Shown piece by piece: positions 22,999 to 33,399 of a stretch of 64,000 bases of DNA (positions are counted from its first letter, which is position 1; every line of letters begins with the position of its first letter). Position numbers and translations under genes: made by a program. This stretch comes from Selaginella moellendorffii (lineage: Eukaryota > Streptophyta > Lycopodiopsida > Selaginellales > Selaginellaceae): the NCBI RefSeq assembly GCF_000143415.4, contig NW_003314317.1, forward strand, positions 62,001 through 126,000, in the 5' to 3' direction. The notes under the pieces were generated by a model, which was given only the letters and a program-made list of their open reading frames with translations, was not told the DNA's origin and did no database searches.

Positions 22999-23670
22999 CT
23001 AATTTGCTCGTGGCTGCTGCTGGCTCTCGATCGCCGCCGCCACCGATTGTAGCACGCCCACCTGGAACCGCAAGAACATCATGTAGTCGGCGGCCTCGCC
23101 CAGGAGGACCGAGCAATTCATGTCGTGTCCGCCGGGAACTAATCCCTGCAATGCCTTGACACGAGATTGGATCGTCTGCTCGTCGTCCCTGCTGGATCGT
23201 CGCTGCTGCTGGGATTGCATGATCCTGCGCTTCAATCGTCCCTGGCATCGGCTGGCACGAACCTGGCGCGCCGCGGCCTTGAGAATACTGCGATGCCTCA
23301 GCCGCCGGCAAATCTTTCGCTTGGACGAGCGCGCGACCCGCAGCAGCGCTGGAAATCTCCGGCCCGAGGAGGAGAGATTCGACCCGGCGGCGGCGGCGGC
23401 GGCGGCGGCGGGTGGATCTTGTTGCTGGAGCTGATCGCCCAGCGCGGCGCTCCACCCCGCGCCGCTTCCAGTGATGGCAAGCGATCCGTCGGCCAGATTC
23501 TTGATCGCCTTCCCCCGTTCCGTGACGCTCAGATCAGCGTTCCTCATCATGGTGCCTAGCGGCGGCAAGAGGTGGCTCTTGAGCAATTCGATGTAGTAGT
23601 CGTCCATGGGAGAGGGAAGGAGTCCCTCCACGGAAAGGAACTCGGACAGAGATCTCGCCGCGATCTTCAA
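22999..23670 (-). CDS. Atypical (non-DNA-binding type) HLH regulator, IBH1/AIF-like
   Basis: A single exon encodes 223 residues. The C-terminal 50 or so residues read as an HLH: RVKALQGLVPGG is helix 1 plus loop start, and LLGEAADYMMFLRFQVGVLQ is helix 2. The segment before helix 1 is basic (RLKRRIMQSQQQRRSSRDDEQ) but lacks the His-Glu-Arg pattern needed for E-box binding. Such proteins usually work by dimerising with other bHLH factors, as IBH1/AIF proteins do in brassinosteroid and growth control. The role here is inference. The N-terminus (SEFLSVEGLLPSPMDDYYIELLKSHLLPPLG) and an Ala run of eight are also seen. The first in-frame ATG was chosen as start. The upstream flank is rich in GGCCCA motifs. 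Confidence 0.72.
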   Translation of the reverse strand: MKIAARSLSEFLSVEGLLPSPMDDYYIELLKSHLLPPLGTMMRNADLSVTERGKAIKNLADGSLAITGSGAGWSAALGDQLQQQDPPAAAAAAAAGSNLSSSGRRFPALLRVARSSKRKICRRLRHRSILKAAARQVRASRCQGRLKRRIMQSQQQRRSSRDDEQTIQSRVKALQGLVPGGHDMNCSVLLGEAADYMMFLRFQVGVLQSVAAAIESQQQPRAN

Positions 23671-24400
23671 GAACTATGCCAGAGATTGCCACGACGATCG
23701 GAGATTTCGAGAGAGCAGCAAGATTTCGGCGCGATCAAGGGACGAATCGCAGCGGCAAATCGCGGGAAGCCGATATTCTCGCACGGTCGTCTCGAATTCG
23801 CGGAGACCAACCGTGATTCGTGGAGATTTCGGAAGCGCAATCGATCAAGAAATCTATAGAACCTCCATTCGCGCCCTGTGACGATCGATCGAGCCGCGCC
23901 TCCCTCCAATTCGATCGACCGAGAAAATGTGATACTGGGAAAGAACCCTCAAATTTAAAGAAACCCCGGGGTTCGTCCCTCAAACGGCAGCACGGCGCAT
24001 CGCGGCCGTCCAATGCGAAATCCAGCGGCCGCAATCGCGCCACGTCACTGTGGCCCAAAAGAAAGTGTCCAAGATGGGCCTCTGGGCCCATCCCGCGCTT
24101 TGCGGCACGCACATGGCTGCACATGATTGCATATGCGGGGCTGGCCATGGGGTGGTGGCCACTGGCCATAATTTGGCCCGGCCACATTCAGTAGTGGCCC
24201 GCCGTTCACATGGCACGGCGTTGAAAACGGGCAACGCCAAAATAACTGGCCACCCCACGGTACGGCTCGTGACGGTTGCCGACGTGGAGAGTAATGGCCA
24301 CCTCTCCTCCAATCATGGTCACGGATATGGGCCCAGCCAAGGCCCACGGCCCAATTATGAGCGCGTAAGAACGACGTAATGCAGGGACCACTAGCATGGA
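23671..24400 (-). promoter_or_regulatory. Upstream region of the HLH gene with clustered GGCCCA / TGGGCC motifs
   Basis: From 24050 to 24360 there are many GGCCC/GGGCC-type motifs, including TGGGCCT, GGGCCCA, GGCCCAC and GGCCCAAT, together with repeated GGCCA/TGGCC. GGCCCA is the plant site II element bound by TCP factors. The cluster lies 380-690 bp upstream of the HLH start. Its assignment to this gene is inferred from position. Confidence 0.35.
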
Positions 24401-26898
24401 AATATTTTATAATGGTTTTCGATCAAACCATTTTTCAATCGTATCGGCTCGTACCGAAGCCCCTAAATCTTACACACATCGCGTGCTGGGCGGAGGGAAA
24501 GCATCTTTGCATTTTCTATGGTAGAAGGATTCCTTGTGAATACAGTTGAGATGCTCTTTCTAGCGAAAGGTGGTGGCGAGGACGTCACCCAAAGCCTTTG
24601 ATTGACATGACAAAGCGCAAGCGCACAATTCTTAAAATTTAAATAGTGGTCTTAAGCACCGAGAAAGAACCAACCCCACTACATGGAGGGGACAAGGCCG
24701 TACGCGACCACCACCCATGTGCGCCAATCCAATGGCCATTATTGGACTTGTAGAGCATACGTACTTGGCGGCATATACTTTATCAATATTCTTCGTAGTT
24801 TGTAGCCCGTCAAAGGTGAAGGTCAATGCCCCCTTCCACTGGTGCTGGTGAACAGCCCTACAACGCATTGTTTAAACCCCTCTTATTAGACAAATAACAG
24901 TGACGGTTTAGCTTTAAGCTGGATTCTGGAAGGAATGTACTCGTCACGCACAGGTCATCCCACCTCGACTTGAGCAAACACAACATTCGGCGCTTGGATG
25001 GATCTTATCGCCGGCCTAATCAATATGATATTGATCGTAATCCTCGCGAGTAAACAAAGATGTCTATGGAATGGACCACTCACCTGGAAGCTCTTGGATT
25101 CTTCTCTCTGGCGCCCCATTTATTTACTCCTGTTGTTACATTCCTTCCCCCTTCTCCTCCCTTCTTTCAGCTTAAGAATAGAAAAGTCATGAAAACGAGG
25201 AGGGGTTGCAATGACGAAAAAAAGTATTGTTTACATGATTACCTCACTTTTTAACAGTATTAAGATTTCTAAGTGGGAGCTCACCCCCGTTGGCTACTAT
25301 CCTGTTGCGGTGAATTTGTCTTGGTTTTCCTGCACGAACTGCAGGCCAGTGCGCAGGTTGGGCTTGAATCTACCCACTGCGTGCGGCCGGTGGCCTGCTT
25401 CTGCAATCTGCAATCTGCACACTGTTCTGCAATCCGCAGTGCAGCGAGGGCGCTGCAGATCTCAGCATCAAGGCGCAGTGTACGAGCTCTGATTTGTAAA
25501 TTGCGACCGAGGAAAAGAAACTCTTGTCTGCTTCCTCGAGCAAACCGCATGTCAAGATCCAAACCACACAAATATGTATAAACAAGTTGTCATTCATACC
25601 CGTTTTATCTCTGGAGCCACTGTTGAAACAAAGACGAGCTCGGAAAGGAGATAAAGAAAGCTTAGAAATTGTAAGTTCTTACTATCCATGGACATGTGTC
25701 ACGGACACTTCAAAACTTCTCTGTAAAGCCGTACGGAGAGAGCTTCGTCACTGCGTCACATCGTCATACGCAAGACTTCGAGTTATTTTTACGCTCAAAC
25801 AAGTCGGCCGTGAGCAGAGATCGTACCTCCTCTCGTTCGTCATGCACTTTGAAAGTTGCCCATGAATTCGTGTAGATGCGGCGCATGACTGACGCCTCCA
25901 ACGACGCAGCACAGCGTGGGTTCCACAAGCTCTCCTTCCAAATGCTGCGGAATCTCTAAGCCTTAGGGTCCAATCGCAGCAGGAATGGAAAAGAAAAAAC
26001 TCTATTTCTTTGTTCATAAGAAGTTGAGCGCTGGATTCACAGGCTGATTTCCCACACCAGGGTTCAGTATTTGCAAAATGTACACGGCGAGAATAAAAAG
26101 GTGATAGACTTACTGTGCATACATGTGGCGAAGCCTTCAACGGGCATCGGTAGTAGATAATAGGATTTTCTAGCCTATTTAATTAAGGTGTGAAGTATAA
26201 AACTAAGTCACATAAATACATACAATTATTTTGAGTGTTTTCTTAACAATTATGCTTAGAGTTGATTTGGAAAGAAAAGCCAATAAAATATAAATATAAT
26301 TAGGTTGAAATAATATTTACCTTAGCTAACCAAGTATGATAAGCATTTTAATTGTCCATTTCAAACTTGTTTGTAACATTAGAAGATTATAAAGTGCCTC
26401 AAAGGAAATAAAAAACAAAAGTTCATATTTATTTTGATGTTATTTTATTTTGAAAATCCTCTTTTGCAAGAGACTATTCTTAAAGAATTAATATAACAAT
26501 TTATTAAATCATCCTTCTATATTTAAAAGAGCAAGGGCGACATATTCAATCCAGATTCCTTTTTTTTCTAAATGTTAGAAAAAAAGGTTATTGTTGTTTT
26601 AGTGGTACATTCTCTATTAGCTTGGTAAGGTTGGTCCCTTTTCCTTTTGAGTTGAGAATGCTTTTTATGTGTCTTAGAGCATATTGGCGGGATTGGAGTC
26701 AAGGTTAAGCTCATCGACTCAGAATTTCCTTTGCTTAAAGGTAATGCAATCCTTTTTCTATTTTTTATTGTTTTTTTTTCTAGCTAGAAGGTCTCTCCAC
26801 CGATCTTTTAATGCGATGCTGTTCATCGAAGCATGGGAGCTTCTGTATCATAGGTAAATGTAATAACTCTTTCTTCCCAATTTTATGTCCTTCAACAG
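24401..26898. other. Intergenic, no gene recognised
   Basis: No domain was recognised on either strand. The DNA becomes AT-rich after about 26150. A stretch at about 26676-26738 (reading IGGIGVKVKLIDS) may be a degenerate upstream exon of the ArfGAP fragment that follows. Confidence 0.4.
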
Positions 26899-27182
26899 CT
26901 TATGTCATTTAATTCCAACGATTGGACAAACAAAGAGGTTGAGCTTATGTTGTTTATTGGTGGCAATGCAGCTGCAAATGTTGCATTCAAGGCCTTTGTT
27001 CTTAAAACTTGCAAAAGACCATTGCCGGATTTGTCAAATCAAGAGCGAGCAAAATTTGTAAGGTTTAGGAGATGCAAAACCGTTTTCTATATTTTTTTTT
27101 TAACAATCAATGTTTTTTCAGAAGCAAGTATGAAAGACAAGAATTTGTAAAGCCATTTATGTGTTTCGCTTCCTCTTCTTGA
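26899..27182 (+). pseudogene. ArfGAP-domain fragment (AGD11/12-like), partial
   Basis: Two pieces, 26899-27062 and 27122-27182, join in phase across a 59-bp GT-AG intron. They encode the second half of an ArfGAP domain: DWTNKEVELMLFIGGNAAAN, then RPLPDLSNQERAKFVR, then SKYERQEFVKPF, ending in a stop soon after. Family members read W..E.V..L...GGN.AAN...E.F and (K)P.PD....ER..FIR.KYE.QEF at these places. The N-terminal CX2C...CX2C zinc-finger half is not convincingly present upstream and no C2 domain follows. It sits in AT-rich repeat DNA, so a captured or relic fragment is most likely. A short expressed gene cannot be excluded. Confidence 0.72.
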
Positions 27183-30006
27183 GAATCGACATTATTTTCA
27201 AGGCAAGAAGATTTTTCTTCTCTAGTTTGTTCAAAGCTTCAATTATAGAGGCAAAAAATTTTAATTGCAAGGTCTGCAGGGATTTTTTGGATTGATTTGA
27301 GTGCATATAATAAAAGGCATAAACTTTACAGTGAGGGACTTCATGACTAGTAGTTATTAAACTTGGAAATATTGACCAATATTTTTATCTTTACTACTCA
27401 CATATAAAATGTAAATTTTGATAAATTTAAATGATTTAATTTTACATTTATCTTTGATATAATTTGGTTAGTATTAATGCCTTCTTTGGGTTGAGACAAA
27501 TGTCCAGAAAATAAAAATAATAAAATTATCTATATAAAAGTTAAATTTTCCTCTTCTTTAAAATAATTATAATTTTGGAAAATATCTAAAGGATTTAAGT
27601 TTCTTTTTCTGTTTACATACAATTTTGATTTTTACAAGATAAATATAAATTTGGAAAAAAATTCATTAATTGATAAAAAGATATCTAGATTTAACAAGTG
27701 AGCTGTTTTTAATTATTTTATTAATATTTACTAAAAAATAAAAAATAAAATTTAACAATATCATTTTTTATATAGATAATTTCAATAGATATATGATAAA
27801 ACCAATAAATATAAATTGAAATAGTAAATAAGTACAATTTTTGATAAAATTTATGAAAGTTCAACTTCAGTCATATGAGTCATCATTTTAAAATACTCCA
27901 TATTAATTATTTTGTGTGTGAGATCAGAGTGTATAGTTACAATGTTGTATATTAATATTAGTATTGTGGGATTTTGATAACCATTGGATTGGTTTTAATC
28001 TTGACCACTCACTCCTATATATAAGTTAGAGTTTCTAGGCTAATTGGTATAAACAAATACTTTACTTGGTATTCGAGACTAATCCTCTAGCAAAACTTAG
28101 TTATAAATAATATATCATCAAGGATTGATTCACCATATCCAAGATTCCATGAAATCCAACTCTATAAACTAAATGTAACCAAATGATATCAACAAAAATG
28201 GAATTAATATGCCAACATAGAAAAACCATACAAATTTAACGACACAATCCTTCACAACCCCATTTGGTAAAGTAAATTTATCATTGATAAATTTTCATCG
28301 AGTAAAGTAAATGTCAAAAGTCCTCAACGAAGTCTACAAGCAATCACTAGTTGTAAGCAACTAATAATCAATCTTCAACTTACTTTCACAAAACCCTAAC
28401 ACTAAACTCACATTATCGAATTATATACTTATCCAACAAGAAGGTAACACCTTAGGTACATGGTCAAGCATAAACTAAATGACTACTTGAATCCAACTTA
28501 ACTGCAATAAATTCACTAATGTGTTTAACCAACAGTTCTGAGCATGCTTTGAAGAGGCTAGCTATACATAATTAACATTTAATCAAAACTAAAGTGAAGA
28601 TCATAAGATGGACTCACAGCCTCCTCATAGACAAAGCTATAGTATAAGTACTAACATCTCAACCTTAAACAACTAAATTAGACATCACCATCCTCAGCCA
28701 AGGCACAAGGCTACCAAGATCAAGTCAAGATCAATGAGAGCTTATTACTTTTATAAAATTTAATAAAATGCAAGATGCAACTTGCCATTAACCACAATAT
28801 TACAAAAGAAAGGCACAAAAGTCACTTTTTTAGAAAAATAGTTTTTTACACCAACTTCAGACTCTATCTAACTCAATTGCTTTAGCCCCAAAAGTCAACA
28901 TCCCTTTCGGGCCACATCATACAAACTACCTACTAAAGTCTAAGTTAACAAAATTTAACTTTAACCCCTTCATTAGTTTGTACTAACTTACGAAAATGGA
29001 ATGGTTTTCAAGCAAAATGTCCAACAGATTAACCATTGGAATAGTCTAAAAAAATTTGTGAAAAATTTTCCATCTTAAAGAGAGAATGACTCTAAGTTTT
29101 AACATATAAACTTTCAAAACTCAACAAACTTCCTTTTATCAACTTCTTCACATATGTTCACCTTAACACAAATTCTCATGACCTAATAGTATGTTTAAGC
29201 ATTAAACACATGCCCATATGTTTTACATCCAACACCAACATCCGCAAAATGCAAGACCACCAACATTCAAGACTCAATCATAAAGACCATATTTTTGGAT
29301 ATCCATATTACACTAACACTTTTCTTTAACTTCAAAACCCAATATAAAGCTAAAACACTAACAATAAAAATGATATAGAAAATCAGGATGTAAGGAAAAT
29401 TCCTTATCACTTGAAATAACAATGCCACTTCTATTAACACAAGTGTTAGTGATGTCAATGCTTCAACTATATACTTTCTCCATCCAACAATCTATTTTAA
29501 GTTAATTGACAAGCTATAGCAAATGAATGCTATAACCTTTTCTAAAACCTCAATGGGCAAACTCTTCAAAAACTTAGGTATTAACTCAAGCTTAGCATAT
29601 TATAGATCATTATTCAGAACTTAGCGAAAGCTAGTTCAATGCTATTACTTGCAAGTAGATTACCTTCACTATCAACCACTTTGGGGTAGAACATCGTTTA
29701 ACCAAGCAACTTCGTAAACACATAACTCATTATTACATAGATATGATATAAATATCACAATGACTTGATCATCAATTGAGAAACACAATGAGGAAGTTTA
29801 TATTATTACTTCAAAAGTTTACGTAAGTACCAAATGTTAACCCCACCAATAAAGATTTACAATACCAAATACCATCAACTTTGTTCATAACATAGACAAA
29901 CTCATGCCACTCTCTATCTAACCAAACTCAAAACTAATCCAACACCAAACTACTCAAGGAATAATAGTAAAGTTTCCCGAAAAAGAATTGAATATTGCAA
30001 CCCAAG
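27183..30006. other. AT-rich repeat DNA
   Basis: No coding region is supported. It contains the dispersed LTR-like repeat copy C (27915-28065) with a PBS-like site, after which about 1.9 kb of non-coding DNA leads to the large inverted repeat. This stretch may be the interior of a decayed non-coding element. Confidence 0.4.
27915..28065 (+). repeat. Dispersed LTR-like repeat, copy C, followed by a PBS-like site
   Basis: It matches copies A and B in reverse and copy D at 44293 in direct orientation (TTACAATGTTGTAYAYTAATATTAG core). Immediately after it, TTGGTATTCGAG (28067-28078) resembles the plant initiator-tRNA-Met primer site TGGTATCAGAGC. This suggests a 5' LTR on the + strand. Confidence 0.5.
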
Positions 30007-31130
30007 TGTTGTGAATGTGACTTCGGGTAACGAAAGTTACCTGTTAGCTGTCCTTTCGAATATTCTTTCCTTACTACTATGACAGCAAAAGGTTAGTATT
30101 GTTGAACCCTTTATTAGTCTCTGCCTAAGCTAGTTGAGAAATTGGTCATCACATATGCACTTAGACCGGAAGGGCACTAAGGAAGGAAATCCTAAGTTGT
30201 CATTTAGTCAAACATACTTGATATAATGACGAGAAACTCATGTTGTTGGCTTGCACTTGCTAGTGTTGGGAACCCTCGCGATAATGAATTTGGTCCCTCA
30301 ATATTTGCTAAATGATAGTTTACCGTGTTTGCCAAACACCCTCACTATCATGCCCTTTGTGTTAGTACCATTCAGTCCTAATTGTTATTTATGGAAAGTG
30401 TCTTGATTTGTTCATTTGGCATATCTATGGAATGTAAAGATTGTTTTGAACACAATGGTGTTCGTCCCATGTCCAAATTCGCAATCTAAGGACATTCCAT
30501 ATTTAGTAAGTTTCAAACTTGTCTCAAAGACTTAACTCCTTGTACTAAGGGACGTTTGGAGGCTTGGGGTGAAAGCCTAAAGCGTGTGTTCCTCAGGGGG
30601 GGGGAAGGTTATGGGGGGTTCCAAATGTATAGTAGGGATAGTGGGTAGGTTGGGTATGGTTGACAAACCTGAGGCATAGTCTAGCTTCTATTTACATGCC
30701 TATCTTTGTTCTGTGTCCGGTTTGGGTCTAAGCCCAAGTTCCATTTGGTGAAGTACCCATATCCTTGTGTTAAACCACTAGTATGTTGAAATAGTGCCAG
30801 ATTTGTTTGGCTCCATTTTACGTGCTAATCCTGACATTAAGATGCTAAATGCTCTAGGATTGTTCTAAGTCGTTCCATGCTCCCATCCCTTCGCTCCTTA
30901 GGTTGTATGCTCGAGAGTCATTTTGTGCTCTAGTGCTATTACTTTTTGGCTCCATATTTGGGAATTTAGCATTGTTCCTTTGTTCAGTGGCCCAAGGCCT
31001 TGAAACTTGAGTTCCGCACTACTGTCCTTTGGACACGTGGCATGTGGCATATGGAGGGTTTAAGTTCTACTTTGTGGTTATCCTATAGTAAAACACTATA
31101 GGATAAAGGGTAAAATCCACATGTGCTACA
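30007..31130 (+). repeat. 1.1-kb LTR-family copy, + orientation
   Basis: It starts TGTTGTGAATGTGACTTC and ends ATGTGCTACA, so it has TG...CA ends. The reverse complement of 40659-41762 matches it along its whole length, including an ACTATAGGATAA/TTATCCTATAGT-type hairpin near the end (about 31078-31105). No protein motif is present. Flanking 5-mers do not match, so no target duplication is visible. Confidence 0.7.
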
Positions 31131-31780
31131 TTTGGTCAGCCATGCCCAACCTACCTACTATCCCCCTACTATACATTTGAAACCATAGCCCCCCCCCCCC
31201 TTGAAGAACACATGTTTTGGGCTTTCACCCCAAGCCTTCCTTAGTACAAGGAATTAGTCTCTGGGACAAACTAAAACTTATTAAATATGGAATGTTCTTA
31301 AATTGCGAATTTAGACATGAGACAAACACCATTGCATTCAGGAAAATCTCTACATTTCGTAGATATGCCAAATGAGCAAATCAAGACACTTTCCATAAAT
31401 AGCAATTGAGACCGAATGGTATTAACACAAAGGGCATGATAGCGAGGATGTTTGGCAAACACAGTAAATTATCATTTAGCAAATATTGAGGGACCAAACT
31501 CAATATTGTGAGAGTTCCCAACACTAGCAAGTGCAAGCCAACAACATGAGTTTCTCGTCATTATATCAAGTATGTTTGACTAAATGACAACTTAGGATTT
31601 CCTTCCTTAGTGCCCTTCCGGTCTAAGTGCATATGTGATGACCAATTTCTCAACTAGCTTAGGCAGAGACTAATAAAGTGTTCAATAATACTAACTTTTT
31701 GTTGTTGTAGTAGTAAGGAAAGAATATCCGAAAGGATAACTGACAAGTAACTTTCAATACCCGAAGTCACATTTATGACA
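31131..31780 (-). repeat. 1.1-kb LTR-family copy, - orientation, truncated
   Basis: It is the reverse complement of about the first 650 bases of the copy at 30007. Read on the - strand it begins TGTCATAAATGTGACTTC at 31780. On that strand it is preceded by AAGAGGGGGAAAA (31781-31793), a polypurine tract. It is therefore a 3' LTR of a - strand element whose interior extends to the right. Together with the preceding copy it forms a large inverted repeat. Confidence 0.68.
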
Positions 31781-32907
31781 TTTTCCCCCTCTTAGGGAAG
31801 ATCGATGTCCTTGTCGATGCATACTCAAATCTAGACCATCGGCAAAGAAATAACTCTAGAAAAAGCTCATAGTGATCACATTATGTATGAAATGCACCAA
31901 CTTAAATGAGCTAGGGTAACCTCTTTGTCTAACGCGGATGTGCTACCAACTTAGACACCTTCCGGCCGTCACTGACAAGAAAATGACCAACAGAGTTAGT
32001 CACCCTTACTGCTTTGGATGTCACCTAGCTTACAAAATTGTGATATGCCCCTGCCCGTAGGTGGCATAAAGAGAGAAGCCAGAGGCCCCAACCCTCATGA
32101 GCAAAGAAACCAAACCTATAGGTAAGGTTTAAATAGACTACTGTAAATAGGTAGTTAGAGTTTTTTATATAGTCATGCCCTTTAAAACGGAATAAGGAAC
32201 ATCAACAAAGAGGTGGGTGATGTGACTAGTCGACAGTAGTTACCCCATGATTAAAGATTTCACCATACACACGAAGTGTCGAAGCCAATCTACCTATACT
32301 GGCCCAAACCCAAAGATCAATAAATGGACAATATCAAAGTCATAGACAATGATATTTGAGAGACTTAATTATCAGTGAATAAAGCTTAGATTAAAACACA
32401 AAAGTATTCCAAGTAAGTTATCATCCAATAAATGAGTATTAGAGTACAAAAACCACCAAGATCACTATAGTTGAAAAACATAGGATTTACTACCCAACAA
32501 AATTCAATAGCCAATGTATCATCAATAAAACTCAATGATAAAATTGAACTATCAAAGATTTCATATAGCATGCTAAACAACTAATAAAAGACAACTAAAA
32601 GAACACAAAGTATCATTGACTGACAAGCACAATACTTGTGAATGTATCACCCGAAGGAAATAACATCCAAATTTATCAAATGTAACTCGAGTAACAATCA
32701 ACAAAACAGAATGAATGTGGTAAGATCAAGAAACATTTGTTTATGCCAACTATCACACTAATCAATCTGAATAGATCTTGGTCAATAATACCAAATTACC
32801 AAAGTTCCTCAAGCAAGTATTAGCAACATCCTACTGATATCTCAAACCCAAGAGACCAATCTAGAGTAAACCACAAAGAATATGTGGTAATGCAAAAAGC
32901 CAAAAGC
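31781..32907 (-). other. Interior of a non-coding LTR element, left part
   Basis: This lies between the polypurine tract at 31781-31793 and the chromovirus insertion at 32908. No protein motif was found on either strand. It is inferred to be continuous with 38430-40658 before the chromovirus inserted. Confidence 0.4.
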
Positions 32908-33263
32908 TGTTAAGAAATAAGATTAGGATTGGAAAATGAAAAAGAAAAAGAGAAAAGCTAGTGGAAACGAGGAAGAGGCCTTAGACTGATGTTGATTCAG
33001 ATTGTGGAGAAATGGAACAAGCCTAACCTATATATACCATAGGTTGATGAAACTCCACCACTCTTGGATCGAGGACGGCCTAAATATAGTTGAGGTTGAG
33101 GAGGTGCCATGTCATCATCAGGAATGTGGCTCGAAACTTAGGAATCGTACGGGAAATTAGAGAGTCAGGAATAGGGAAGTGTCTCGAGAGTCCAGAATGT
33201 GGTCTGCAAGTCAGGAATCCAGCAAAACTCAGGAATGGGACAAGAATTGGGGGATTCCTGATA
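32908..33263 (-). repeat. 3' LTR of chromovirus copy 2
   Basis: 356 bp. On the - strand it begins TATCAGGAATCCCC, the same altered first dinucleotide as the 3' LTR of copy 1. The end carries a small deletion in the GGGGGTCTTGACA region. It keeps CACAATCTGAATCAAC exactly. Confidence 0.9.
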
Positions 33264-33399
33264 GCACCCCCTCCTCAAGAACGAGTGGAATGAGGACATG
33301 AATGAGAACGAAAAGGAGGATGAGATGGGTGGTGAGGGACGGAAAATGGAGAATGAAAAGAATGAGGACTGGGATGAGAAGGATAGCAGCGGTGGAAGT

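Noticed and set aside
25748-26140. 130-codon frame on the - strand
   Set aside because: No domain, no splice context and overlapping frames on the other strand.
31187-31200. C14 run next to the inverted repeat, considered a polypurine tract
   Set aside because: It lies within the LTR body, has a matching G run at 30595-30604 in the other arm and is not at an LTR edge. The tract at 31781-31793 fits better.
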